A DNA stretch of 64,000 nt from CATQHL01 sp965242895 (GTDB lineage: Bacteria > Actinomycetota > Acidimicrobiia > Acidimicrobiales > CATQHL01). A model generated the notes under the pieces. The model did no database searches, was not told the origin of the DNA, and was given only the letters and a program-made list of their open reading frames with translations. Below, piece after piece: positions 42,485-51,083 of the stretch; the first letter of the stretch is position 1, and each line of letters starts with the position of its first letter. The stretch covers positions 2,666,001 to 2,730,000 of the forward strand of contig OZ251507.1 of the NCBI GenBank assembly GCA_965242895.1, in the 5' to 3' direction. The position numbers were made by a program, and so were the translations under genes.

Positions 42485-44287
42485 ATGAGAATTCCAAGGT
42501 CGAACAAACTAGAAGCGCCGGAACATTTCGATGAGAACTCGCTGAGCCCCAGGCAAGGTTCGCTGCGCAACAGGAGGCGCGGCTGGGCTGCGTTTTGCGT
42601 GGTCTTGGTGGTTGCGCTGGCATCGGCTGGTTTGAGCGTTTCGCCGACTTCGGCGCAGTCCACTGAGGGGCCTTCGGTTCGGGTCTGGGCTAAGAAGTTG
42701 GCGTCAGGGAACGTGGAGTTTGGTGTGGCTGTCTACGCTGCCGGTTCTAGCAGAGGCGTGAACGTTGCTGTCACTAATCGTTATTTCCCTTACGCTAGAG
42801 CCGGCAATAACGTCGGGACGTGGTATAATTCAGAGGCTGTTGTTCTGAGCAGCGGCGCTGATCGTGCTCTTGCCTCTATTCGGGCTAGGAGACTGGCGTC
42901 GGGCAACTTGGAGTTTGCGCTCAAGGTTTACGGGATTGAAGATCAAGTTTGGAATCCTCGTGCTCGTTATTTAATTTATGCGTCTGCTGTCGAGGACAGT
43001 GCTGCTTTTTCTTCTCCCCTCTACTTTAGGCAGCACAACAGGGAATGTCTAGACGGCGCTGTCCCGAATGTAGCCAGTAACCTAGGCCTGTTCCGCGACT
43101 GCGAAGTGCTCCTAAACGCAACAGGACCACTCGAAGGGGACACCGGAATCCTCAGCGGACTAAATTCCTGGGGAACAACACAAGGCTCAGTATCCCAACT
43201 CCCATGGACAGGAATTACGCTTACAAATAACCGCGTAACCCACCTTTATTTAGGCTACGGACGATCCTGGTGTCCGAACGGTAATGCTTGGGAACCAGGA
43301 ACTTGCCGCAGCGGCGCAATCTCAATTTCCGCCCCACTCCTTAGTTCTCCTGAGAATAGTCGGCTTAACCGAATTTTCCGAGACGGGGCTCCTCTGAGGT
43401 CATTAGAGGGAAGAATTCCAGGAGTGCTGGGAAGTCTGAGCGCGCTAGAGAGATTATGGATTGAGTTCACCGGTACGCAAGGTGTAATTCCGCCAGAGCT
43501 CGGAAATCTAAGCAACTTGAAGGAATTGACTTTACATAGAATCGGCATGATCGGTCCAATTCCTCCAGAGTTAGGGAATCTGAAGAACCTAGAAACACTG
43601 AGACTGAGCTACCTCAAATGGGTAGGCATGGGCAGCCGTTGCCGAACTGCGCCGACGGAATGCGGCTTGCCTGATCCACTTCCGTCAGAGGTGCAAAGTT
43701 TCCTGCAAGACACCAGCGGCTTGTCTGGTTCAATTCCGTCAGAGTTGGGAGATATGACCAATTTAAAGGAATTGTATTTAGACGGCAATCTATTGAACGG
43801 TTCGATTCCGGCAGAGTTGGGAAATCTGGAGAATTTGGAAACTCTGAGTTTAGTGCACAACTGGATAGTGGGTGAAATCCCGTCAGAGTTGGGAGACCTG
43901 ACCAACTTGAAATCCTTGACATTAAACGCCAACAAATTGACTGGACAGATCCCAGCTTCTCTCGGGAACTTGACTAATCTCGAGGAACTAGCTTTAGGGT
44001 GGAACGATTTAAGTGGGCCCATTCCAGCCGAGTTAGCAAATCTTCACCCAGATAACGGGGGCTCTATAAAGAAGATAAGTTTTGTCGGCACGCAAGGTCT
44101 CACTATGCAGTTTGGCGGCGAATTCACGGAATATACGCCCCAGAGAGAGAACAATCAACGTTTGGGGTGCATTCCGGCCATCTTTAACGATCCCGATATA
44201 ACCGTCGAACGCAGCGGTGTAACTAACGAGGGCACCAAGAGCTCCCCCAGATATGAGCGTGTCGAACTGCCCTTCTGCACCTCTTGA
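42485..44287 (+). CDS. secreted plant-type LRR protein 3 (mosaic)
   Basis: 600 residues from ATG 42485 (AGGAGGG just upstream); an upstream ATG 42431 is in frame but lies in the leader. Signal core about residues 32-48, twin-motif domain, CLDGAVPNVASNLGLFRDC, N-cap NSWGTTQGSVSQLPWTGI, about eight LRRs with loop CRTAPTECGLPDP, C-cap GCIPAIFN..ELPFCTS-like. The first roughly 550 bp are almost identical to LRR gene 1, whereas about 100 bp of the last LRRs (43950-44045) match gene 2 with two differences: a recombinant of the two. Confidence 0.85.
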   Translation: MRIPRSNKLEAPEHFDENSLSPRQGSLRNRRRGWAAFCVVLVVALASAGLSVSPTSAQSTEGPSVRVWAKKLASGNVEFGVAVYAAGSSRGVNVAVTNRYFPYARAGNNVGTWYNSEAVVLSSGADRALASIRARRLASGNLEFALKVYGIEDQVWNPRARYLIYASAVEDSAAFSSPLYFRQHNRECLDGAVPNVASNLGLFRDCEVLLNATGPLEGDTGILSGLNSWGTTQGSVSQLPWTGITLTNNRVTHLYLGYGRSWCPNGNAWEPGTCRSGAISISAPLLSSPENSRLNRIFRDGAPLRSLEGRIPGVLGSLSALERLWIEFTGTQGVIPPELGNLSNLKELTLHRIGMIGPIPPELGNLKNLETLRLSYLKWVGMGSRCRTAPTECGLPDPLPSEVQSFLQDTSGLSGSIPSELGDMTNLKELYLDGNLLNGSIPAELGNLENLETLSLVHNWIVGEIPSELGDLTNLKSLTLNANKLTGQIPASLGNLTNLEELALGWNDLSGPIPAELANLHPDNGGSIKKISFVGTQGLTMQFGGEFTEYTPQRENNQRLGCIPAIFNDPDITVERSGVTNEGTKSSPRYERVELPFCTS

Positions 44288-44413
44288 GTCGGAGGAGAGG
44301 CTTGGCGCATCTTTCGCCGCCAGTTGACGCTCTTGCCAGCGTTGTATAGCTGATCGCGGCTAAGCGCTCGGGGCGCTCGTAGGGGCCTATTGGGTTTGGC
44401 GAGCGGAAACTCC

Positions 44414-44559
44414 TAAGCTACACTTAGCTAAAGTGTATTAGCTACACTTAGCTAAAGCTTGTAAGCTATGCTGAATGGAAGCTTGTAAGCTACAATTTAC
44501 GCAATGCGTATCCGCAATTACTCACAATTCGTTCGCAGTCTATGAAAGGTCTACCTGAT
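44414..44559 (+). promoter_or_regulatory. repeated promoter region of LRR gene 4
   Basis: TAAGCTACACTTAGCTAAAG occurs twice (44414 and about 44438), and TACACTT-AGCTA-AAGTGTA (44418-44436) is an inverted repeat. Two AAGCTTGTAAGCTA boxes follow; the second leads into -10-like TACAAT (44491-44496). The shared leader ACTCACAATTCGTTCGCA ends before GAAAGG and ATG 44560. Confidence 0.6.
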
Positions 44560-46224
44560 ATGCGAGTTACAAGGCAGCATGAGCTAAGGAGCGCAGAGGT
44601 TGATGGGATCTCGTCACGTAGCCAGGCGAGTTTTGCTGCGCTGCGTCGCTCGCTGCGCCGCGGCAGAAGCGGCAGGAGGCGAGGATGGGCTGCGCTTTGC
44701 GTGGTCTTGGTGGTTTCGCTGGCGTCGGCCGGCCTGAGCGTTTCGCCGACTTCGGCGCAGTCTTCTGAGGGGCCCTTGGCGAGGGTCTGGGCTAGGAGGT
44801 TGGCGTCAGGGAACGTGGAGTTTGGTGTGGCTGTCTACGCTGCCGGTTCTAGCAGCGCTGTTAACGTTTCGGTCACTAATCGTTATTTCCCGTACGCGAA
44901 CGCCGGCAGCAATGTCGGGTCGTGGTACAACTCGGAGGCCGTCATTCTGAGAAGCGGTTCTGATAGTACTCTTGCTTCTATACGGGCTAGAAGGTTGGCG
45001 TCTGGCAACTTGGAGTTTGCGCTCAGGGTTTACGGGATTGACGATCAAGTTTGGACTCCTCGTGCTCGTTATTTCATCTACGAATCTGCTGCTATAGGCA
45101 GTGTTGCCTATTCTTCGCCTTTCAATATGGGGCAGCACGATCGGGTATGTTTAGATGGCGCTGTTACGAGTGTCGCCAGCAACCTCGGCTTGTTCCGCGA
45201 CTGCGAAGTGCTGGCGAGCGCAACCGGAGCACTCGAAGGGGACACGGGCGTCCTCAGCAGTCTAAATTCGTGGGGGACAAGACAAGGCTCAGTTCCCCAA
45301 TTACCATGGACAGGAATTACGCTTGAAAATAACCGCGTGACCGAATTGTACATAGGCGCAGAATCCTGGTGCCCGACCGGTACTGCTTGGGAGCAAGGAA
45401 CTTGCGACCCCGCCAACCAAATTAAATTTGCCGGCATTCAATCAGATTATATGAGAGCCTTAGTTGGGACAATTCCAGGGGTAATGGGAAGTCTGAGCGG
45501 ATTAGAGAAATTGTGGATTGATAAAACCGATACGGAAGGTCAAATTCCGCCAGAGTTAGGAAATCTAACCAACTTGAAGGAATTGCGCTTCAGTAATCTT
45601 GCCTTGCGTAGTTCAATTCCGCCAGAACTCGGAAAACTAAGAAACTTGGAAAAGCTGGAGTTAGACCATCTCAAATGGCGACCCAAGGGAAGGGACAGCG
45701 GCTTGATGGGTTCAATTCCGGCAGAGTTGGGAAACTTGATCAATTTGAAGGAATTGCATTTACAGGTCAACCACTTGCGGGGCGAGATTCCGGCAGAGTT
45801 AGGGAATCTAAGCAACTTGGAGAGAATTAGTTTTCACACCAATCAGTTGTCTGGTGAAATTCCGGAAGAGTTGAAAAAGCTAACCAACTTGAAGCAGTTG
45901 CACTTAAACGCCAACAATCTCACTGGCGCGATTCCGTCTTGGCTCGGAGATTTGACAAAGCTTGAGAAACTGGCTTTAGGGTGGAACAATTTGAGCGGGA
46001 CGATTCCAGAGGAGTTAGGAAAGCTAGCCCCGAGCGAAGGGGGATCGATAACGGAAATAAGTTTTAGGGGCGGGCGAATAACTGACGGTGACAGTGCTTT
46101 TGGCGGCGCCTATCCGGGGGAGGACAGGCTCAACAATCCTAACTTGACGGGGTGTATCCCGGCTTCCTTGAACCACCCGGAAATAGAGGTCCAACGCGGC
46201 GGTCTGGAATTTTGCACTTCTTGA
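44560..46224 (+). CDS. secreted plant-type LRR protein 4
   Basis: 554 residues from ATG 44560, chosen because MRVTRQHEL aligns with the starts of proteins 1-3 and GAAAGG is well placed; ATG 44542 is also in frame. Signal core near residues 45-62 after a basic n-region. Twin-motif domain as in protein 2, CLDGAVTSVASNLGLFRDC, N-cap, eight LRRs without the Cys loop (KWRPKGRDSGL instead), C-cap GCIPASLNHPEIEV..LEFCTS. A remnant of a different 3' end follows, and gene 5 starts 48 bp later, so they are probably co-transcribed. Confidence 0.85.
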   Translation: MRVTRQHELRSAEVDGISSRSQASFAALRRSLRRGRSGRRRGWAALCVVLVVSLASAGLSVSPTSAQSSEGPLARVWARRLASGNVEFGVAVYAAGSSSAVNVSVTNRYFPYANAGSNVGSWYNSEAVILRSGSDSTLASIRARRLASGNLEFALRVYGIDDQVWTPRARYFIYESAAIGSVAYSSPFNMGQHDRVCLDGAVTSVASNLGLFRDCEVLASATGALEGDTGVLSSLNSWGTRQGSVPQLPWTGITLENNRVTELYIGAESWCPTGTAWEQGTCDPANQIKFAGIQSDYMRALVGTIPGVMGSLSGLEKLWIDKTDTEGQIPPELGNLTNLKELRFSNLALRSSIPPELGKLRNLEKLELDHLKWRPKGRDSGLMGSIPAELGNLINLKELHLQVNHLRGEIPAELGNLSNLERISFHTNQLSGEIPEELKKLTNLKQLHLNANNLTGAIPSWLGDLTKLEKLALGWNNLSGTIPEELGKLAPSEGGSITEISFRGGRITDGDSAFGGAYPGEDRLNNPNLTGCIPASLNHPEIEVQRGGLEFCTS

Positions 46225-46229
46225 GGAGT

Positions 46230-46250
46230 CTGCCCTTCTGCTCCCCTTGA
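46230..46250 (+). pseudogene. displaced LRR gene 3' end
   Basis: CTG CCC TTC TGC TCC CCT TGA, followed by GTCGAGAGGA, reproduces the tail of LRR genes 1-3 (LPFC-S/T-S/P-stop and GAGTCGAGAG) six bases after the true stop of gene 4. This suggests the present gene-4 end was pasted in before an older end. Confidence 0.6.
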
Positions 46251-46271
46251 GTCGAGAGGAAACTTGAGGAA

Positions 46272-48014
46272 GTGGCCCGCAAATTGAGTAGAATGAGTAG
46301 AGGGGCTTCTCAAACCGGAGAGCGCTGCAGGAGGCACGGCTGGGCAGCGCTTTGTGTGCTTCTAGTGGTTTCGCTGGCCTCTGTTGGCCTGAGCGTTTCG
46401 CCAACCTCGGCGCAGTCCTCTGGGGAGGCTTTGGCTCGGGTCTGGGCTAGGAAACTGGCTTCCGGGAACGTGGAGTTCGGTTTGTCTGTTTGGGCTGCCG
46501 GTTCCAGTACTGCTGTCAATGTTGCGGTCACTGATCGTTATTTCCCTTACGAGAGAGCCAGCGTCGGAACCTGGTACAACTCGGAGGCTGTCGATCTGCA
46601 CAGCGGCGCTGATCGTACTCTTGTGGCTATACGGGCCAGGAGGTTGGCGTCGGGCAACTTGGAGTTTGCGCTCAGGGTCTACGGCTCTACAGATAGTAGT
46701 TGGATTCCCCGTGCGCGGTATTTCCTCTACGCATCCGCTGTCGAAGGCAGTGCTGCTTACTCTTCTCCTTTCAATTTGGGGCAGCACGACAGGGCATGTT
46801 TAGATGGCGCTGTTCCAGATCCCGCCGCGAACGTCGGCCTGTTCCGCGACTGCGAGGTGCTGCTAGTCGCGAAAGACGCACTCGTGGTGACAGATCGGTT
46901 CAGACCACCCTTCAGCAGTTGGACAGGAACTAATCCAATCAGTGCTTGGACAGACCGCTGGGCAAACGTCACATTGACTGATGACCGCGTGAGCAGGCTA
47001 TATGTTAGGGGTAATCCGGTAACTGGAAAACTTGCGAGAGAACTAGGAAAATTAGACCAACTTGTGTCGTTGGAAATTGGTGGAATGATGACTGGTTCGA
47101 TCCCCTCAGAGTTGGGAAACCTAACCAACTTAGAGAGGTTGGTGATACTTAGCGATTCATTGACTGGCTCGATTCCGACCGAGTTGGGGAACCTCAAAAA
47201 GTTGGAGACGCTTCAGTTAAATATCGGAAGCGTGACTGGTTCCATTCCGGCAGAGTTGGGGAAACTAAAAAAGTTGGAGACGCTTCGCTTAAGTGTCAGG
47301 AACTTGACTGGCCCGATTCCGCCAGAGTTGGGTGGCCTAACCAACTTGGAGACGTTTGTGATCTCTAGATTTGGTTTGTCCGGTAAAACTGCATTGACTG
47401 GTTCGATTCCGGCGGAGTTGGGTAACCTAAGCAACTTGCTGCAGTTGAGCATCACGCTAACCAACTTGACTGGTTCGATTCCGGCGGAGTTGGGGAACCT
47501 AAGCAACTTGCGGCAGTTGGATATCGGTAATAACGCATTGACCAGTTCGATCCCTTCGGAATTGGCCAATCTAAGCAACTTAACGTTCTTAGATCTCCGC
47601 GAAAACGCTCTGGATGGTGCGATTCCCTCCGAGTTGGGCAACCTAAGCAACTTGGAGCAATTACGTCTTAACGGCAACAAGTTGGCCGGTGCGATTCCGA
47701 CCGAGTTGGGGAACCTAAGCAGCTTGCAGGTCTTATACTTGGATGACAACAAACTAGAAAACGCGATTCCGTCCTCGCTCAGTTCATTATCTGCCCTCAC
47801 ACACTTGGATCTAAGCGACAACTCATTGAGCGGGAACTTCCCAGTCGAATTAGCAGCTCTTGCTCCGGCTACGCCCCCCACGCCCCCGGAGAACGGAGGG
47901 AGCTTAATCGCCTTGAATATACGTGATAATCCCGACCTGTCAGGATGTATTCCGTCTGTCCTGCGGCCCATGACTCGTTACCGGGGGATCGGGCATCTGA
48001 CCTTCTGCCCCTGA
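46272..48014 (+). CDS. secreted plant-type LRR protein 5
   Basis: 580 residues from GTG 46272 (TTGAGGA upstream). Shorter n-region than proteins 1-4; core about 24-42, cleavage near SPTSA (47). Twin-motif domain, CLDGAVPDPAANVGLFRDC, then ALVVTDRFRPPFSSWTGTNP..W as N-cap. About eleven LRRs, several with TGSIPAELGNLSNLRQLDI form. The C-cap GCIPSVLRP..LTFCP lacks the final Ser-Ser. It lacks its own conserved promoter, consistent with read-through from gene 4. Confidence 0.85.
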   Translation: MARKLSRMSRGASQTGERCRRHGWAALCVLLVVSLASVGLSVSPTSAQSSGEALARVWARKLASGNVEFGLSVWAAGSSTAVNVAVTDRYFPYERASVGTWYNSEAVDLHSGADRTLVAIRARRLASGNLEFALRVYGSTDSSWIPRARYFLYASAVEGSAAYSSPFNLGQHDRACLDGAVPDPAANVGLFRDCEVLLVAKDALVVTDRFRPPFSSWTGTNPISAWTDRWANVTLTDDRVSRLYVRGNPVTGKLARELGKLDQLVSLEIGGMMTGSIPSELGNLTNLERLVILSDSLTGSIPTELGNLKKLETLQLNIGSVTGSIPAELGKLKKLETLRLSVRNLTGPIPPELGGLTNLETFVISRFGLSGKTALTGSIPAELGNLSNLLQLSITLTNLTGSIPAELGNLSNLRQLDIGNNALTSSIPSELANLSNLTFLDLRENALDGAIPSELGNLSNLEQLRLNGNKLAGAIPTELGNLSSLQVLYLDDNKLENAIPSSLSSLSALTHLDLSDNSLSGNFPVELAALAPATPPTPPENGGSLIALNIRDNPDLSGCIPSVLRPMTRYRGIGHLTFCP

Positions 48015-48033
48015 GCCGGCTTGCGCTTGCTGC

Positions 48034-48143
48034 CATCATTTGATCAACTGACGCTTCCCTGAGGGGGGGACCTTGATGGCGACTGAGATGCTGCGCCGTT
48101 CGCTGGCATCATTTGATCTGCTGACGCTTCCCTGAGGGGGGAG
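48034..48143. repeat. 37-bp direct repeat, two copies, 73-bp offset
   Basis: CATCATTTGATC-N2-CTGACGCTTCCCTGAGGGGGG at 48034-48070 and 48107-48143 with few mismatches, separated by 36 bases. CCCTGAGGG within each can form a short hairpin. It lies directly after LRR gene 5 and may double a terminator-like element. The rest of the spacer to 48391 contains CGCCCAGGAGAA twice (about 48260-48285) and a -10-like TATGAT. Confidence 0.88.
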
Positions 48144-48391
48144 GGGAGTGGGAAGCGGAAGAGAGAGGGGGACAGGCCACCTGTGGGAGACAAGGTCGAC
48201 AACTGTCCCCTAGGATGCATGCTACGTGATGTATGCTTCGTAAAACAGGCGCAAGTTCAGACGCCCAGGAGAACGCCCAGGAGAAAATGTATGAATTGTC
48301 GCCCTGGTGCTGTAAACTATGATTAACAGCAGCTATGCTGTGTCGGGTTAGACATTGTGCCGGACAAGTCTATTTAAGAAAGGATGCTGAA

Positions 48392-48568
48392 ATGTACAAA
48401 AGCTTCTTTAGACCGAATTGCAGAGGTGAAGGAACTCCGAATGGAGCTGGATCTGGCAAGTCGGCTTCCGAGTGCTTCGCTATCCGCAAGGATGTGCATG
48501 AAGGAACTCCTAACGGAGTTGGATCTGGCAAGGGGAACTCGGGGGGGGGGGGGGGGAGCGCTCAATGA
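48392..48568 (+). CDS. leader ORF of LRR gene 6, crossing a poly-G tract
   Basis: ATG 48392, with AAGAAAGG (48376-48383) spaced 8 bases, opens a 58-codon frame beginning MYKSFFRPNCRGEGTPNG. It runs through the direct repeat and G16 and stops at TGA that overlaps the ATG of LRR gene 6 (ATGA). The start MYK-x-F-x-R-x-NCR and the ribosome site are conserved before LRR gene 7. With one more G the frame would fuse to the LRR gene; with one fewer it would miss both. No domain is recognised. Confidence 0.55.
   Translation: MYKSFFRPNCRGEGTPNGAGSGKSASECFAIRKDVHEGTPNGVGSGKGNSGGGGGSAQ
48428..48532. repeat. 33-bp direct repeat, two copies, 72-bp offset (inside the leader ORF)
   Basis: GAAGGAACTCC-N2-A-N-GGAG-N-TGGATCTGGCAAG at 48428-48460 and 48500-48532. 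The second copy forms AACTCC-TAAC-GGAGTT. The leader of LRR gene 7 has one related copy (51120-51152), so the 72-bp (24-codon) extra unit here is an in-frame insertion relative to it. Confidence 0.88.
48541..48556 (+). repeat. poly-G(16) tract before LRR gene 6
   Basis: Sixteen consecutive G, ending 8 bases before ATG 48565 and lying where a ribosome site would be. It is within the leader ORF, so length changes shift the frame. Length should be treated with caution because homopolymers are error-prone in sequencing. Confidence 0.85.
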
Positions 48569-50655
48569 GCGTGACGAACTCCCCATATGAGAACGCTCGG
48601 CGAAATCGTGCTCTAGCTGCTCTTTGCGTGCTTCTAGCGGTTTTGCTGACGGCGCTTGGTCTGAGCGTTTCGCCGACTTCGGCGCAGTCCCCTGAGGGGC
48701 CTTCTGCGCGGATCTGGGCTCGGAAATTGGCTTCCGGTAACGTGGAGTTTGGCTTGTCTATTCACGCTGCTGGCGCTGCGTCAGGTACCAATGCCCAGGT
48801 AAACAATCGTTACTTACTGTACGAAGGCGTCCAAGTGGGACTTTGGTACAACTCGGAGGCTGTTGTTCTTGTCAGCGGCTCTGATCGCTCTCTTGCCGCG
48901 GTACAAGCAAGAAGGTTGACGTCGGGTAATGTGGAGTTTCGCCTCAGAGTTTACGGGTCTGAAGATTTCACTTGGAGACCGCGTGCGCGGTATTTCATCT
49001 ACTCGGCTGCTTCCGACAGAGACCGCACCGTTTACTCCTCGCCCTTCTATTTCAGACCGCACACAAGACAATGCACAAATGGTGCTGTCCCAAGTATTGC
49101 CTCGAATTTGGGCTTGTTCCGCGACTGCGAGACGCTCCTAGCCTCGAAAGACGCACTCGAGGGGACCACCAGCGCCCTAAGCACTTGGACAGGATCTAAT
49201 CCAATGTCTGGGTGGGGATATATTTGGAGCAGTAGCCGTGTGATCTGGTTATATCCGAACGCTAGATACATCGGGGGAAAACTAAATGGGACAATTCCGA
49301 AACAACTAGGAAATTTAGATAAATTAGAGTATCTATGGCTTAATGACAATGACCTAACCGGTTCGATTCCATCGGAGTTAGGCAATCTAAGCAACTTAAA
49401 AAATTTGCATCTTCATGGTAATGATTTGACCGGTTCGATTCCGTCAGAATTGGGCAATCTAAACAAATTACTAGATTTGCGCCTTCATAATAATGATTTG
49501 ACCGGTTCGATTCCGGCGGAGTTGGGCAACCTAAACAACTTGGAAAGATTGATCCTTTCTGGTGACGCTGAGAGTGCTAATAACGGTTTGAGTGGCCGGA
49601 TTCCGTCGGAGTTGGGGAACTTAAGCAGCTTGAGACATTTAGATCTTAGTGAGAATGATTTGAGTGGCCGGATTCCGTCAGAGTTGGGAAACTTAAGCAG
49701 CCTGCGCTCGTTGAGGCTCGCGAGTAATAATCTGACCGAAGAAATTCCCCCACAGTTGGGAAGTTTAAACAGTTTGACACACTTGATTTTGGATGAAAAC
49801 GATTTAAGTGGAAGGATTCCTTCGCAGTTAGGGAGCCTAAGCAACTTGAAGTACTTAGGCCTTTCTAGTAACGGTTTGAATGGTTCAATTCCGTCGGAAT
49901 TGGGAAGCCTGAGCAGCTTGCAAAACCTTATTCTCAGTGGTAATAGTTTGAGTGGTTGGATTCCCTCTCAGTTAGGGAACTTAAGCAGTCTGTGGACATT
50001 GAATCTCGGGAACAACAATCTATCTGGACAGATTCCCTCACAATTGGGGAGCCTAAGCGACTTGAGTGACTTGATTCTTGCTGGTAATAATCTGACCGGA
50101 GAGATCCCATCGGAGTTGGGGGGCTTAAGCAGTTTGTGGACTTTATATCTTCAGAGTAACGGTTTGAGTGGTTCGATTCCGTCGGAGTTAGGAAACCTGA
50201 GCAGTTTGGATACGTTGAATCTTTCAAATAACCGTTTAAGTAACTCGATTCCGTCGGAGTTAAAGAATTTAGGCTTCTTGGAGAGGTTGAATCTTTCTAA
50301 TAACAATTTGGGTGGTTCGATTCCGTCGGAGTTGAGCGAGCTAAGCAACTTGGAGAGCTTAAATTTGGGGCAGAACTCTCTAAGTGGATCGATTCCTTCC
50401 TCGCTCGGTTCATTGACTTCCCTCACAAGCTTGACACTATGGCGCAACTCATTAAGAGGGAGTATCCCAGCCCAGTTAGGGAATCTCGCTCCAAGCAACG
50501 GGGGGAGCATAAGTTACCTAGGTTTATACGACGTTCTCTATGATACCGATGAGCCTAGGTCAAGTGACAATCCCAGTTTGACAGGATGTATTCCGTCTGC
50601 TCTGAACAGTAGTTTCATAACGGTCAAGCGCGGCGAACTAGAGTTCTGCTCCTAA
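48565..50655 (+). CDS. secreted plant-type LRR protein 6
   Basis: 696 residues, the longest of the set. Signal core 17-34, cleavage near SPTSA (40). Twin-motif domain (ARIWARKLASGNVEFGLSI at 48-66; AVQARRLTSGNVEFRLRVY about 113-131), CTNGAVPSIASNLGLFRDC, N-cap ALSTWTGSNPMSGWGYIW, seventeen consecutive 24-residue LRRs ending SIPAQLGNLAP, and C-cap GCIPSALN..ELEFCS. The DNA of the first 600 bp is almost the same as in LRR gene 7. Expression is probably governed by the leader ORF and G16 tract. Confidence 0.88.
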   Translation: MSVTNSPYENARRNRALAALCVLLAVLLTALGLSVSPTSAQSPEGPSARIWARKLASGNVEFGLSIHAAGAASGTNAQVNNRYLLYEGVQVGLWYNSEAVVLVSGSDRSLAAVQARRLTSGNVEFRLRVYGSEDFTWRPRARYFIYSAASDRDRTVYSSPFYFRPHTRQCTNGAVPSIASNLGLFRDCETLLASKDALEGTTSALSTWTGSNPMSGWGYIWSSSRVIWLYPNARYIGGKLNGTIPKQLGNLDKLEYLWLNDNDLTGSIPSELGNLSNLKNLHLHGNDLTGSIPSELGNLNKLLDLRLHNNDLTGSIPAELGNLNNLERLILSGDAESANNGLSGRIPSELGNLSSLRHLDLSENDLSGRIPSELGNLSSLRSLRLASNNLTEEIPPQLGSLNSLTHLILDENDLSGRIPSQLGSLSNLKYLGLSSNGLNGSIPSELGSLSSLQNLILSGNSLSGWIPSQLGNLSSLWTLNLGNNNLSGQIPSQLGSLSDLSDLILAGNNLTGEIPSELGGLSSLWTLYLQSNGLSGSIPSELGNLSSLDTLNLSNNRLSNSIPSELKNLGFLERLNLSNNNLGGSIPSELSELSNLESLNLGQNSLSGSIPSSLGSLTSLTSLTLWRNSLRGSIPAQLGNLAPSNGGSISYLGLYDVLYDTDEPRSSDNPSLTGCIPSALNSSFITVKRGELEFCS

Positions 50656-50673
50656 GGCGGGCGGCTTGCGTTT

Positions 50674-51012
50674 GTGCTAATTAGCCGTCGCCTAGTTGCG
50701 CTTTGCGTGCTTATAGCGGTTTCGCTGGCGGGCGCTGGTGTGAGCATTCCGCCAACTTCGGCGCAGTCTGCTGAGGAGCCTTCGGCGAGGATATGGGCTC
50801 GGAAGTTGGTTTCCGGCAACGTGGAACTTCGCCTGGCTGTTTACGCCGCCGGTTCTGATAGTGCGACCTATATCACGCTCAATAATCGTCTCTTTCCCTA
50901 CGCGAGAGCGGCCGCCAACATCTGGTCGTGGTTCAATTCCGAGCCAGTTGTTCTGAGCAGCGGTAATGATCGCACTCTTGTGGCTATACTGGCGCCACCT
51001 TGCTGTAACTAG
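50674..51012 (+). pseudogene. truncated LRR gene (N-terminal part of a gene-8-like copy)
   Basis: 112 codons from GTG 50674: signal peptide (MLISRRLVALCVLIAVS, then LAGAGVS), the first twin motif ARIWARKLVSGNVELRLAVY and the segment up to VVLSSGNDRTLVAI, where it breaks off into LAPPCCN-stop. It aligns with the start of LRR gene 8 (52861), including the identical 37-bp upstream stretch GGCGGGCGGCTTGCG...GCCGTCGCC. The break runs straight into the leader of LRR gene 7. It could still be secreted as a short protein, but loss of the second motif and all LRRs argues for decay. Confidence 0.75.
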
Positions 51013-51083
51013 ATTGGTGGTGCTATGCTGTGTCGGGGCGAGACTCTTTAGCCAGGCAAATCTACTTCAGAAAGGGCACTAAA

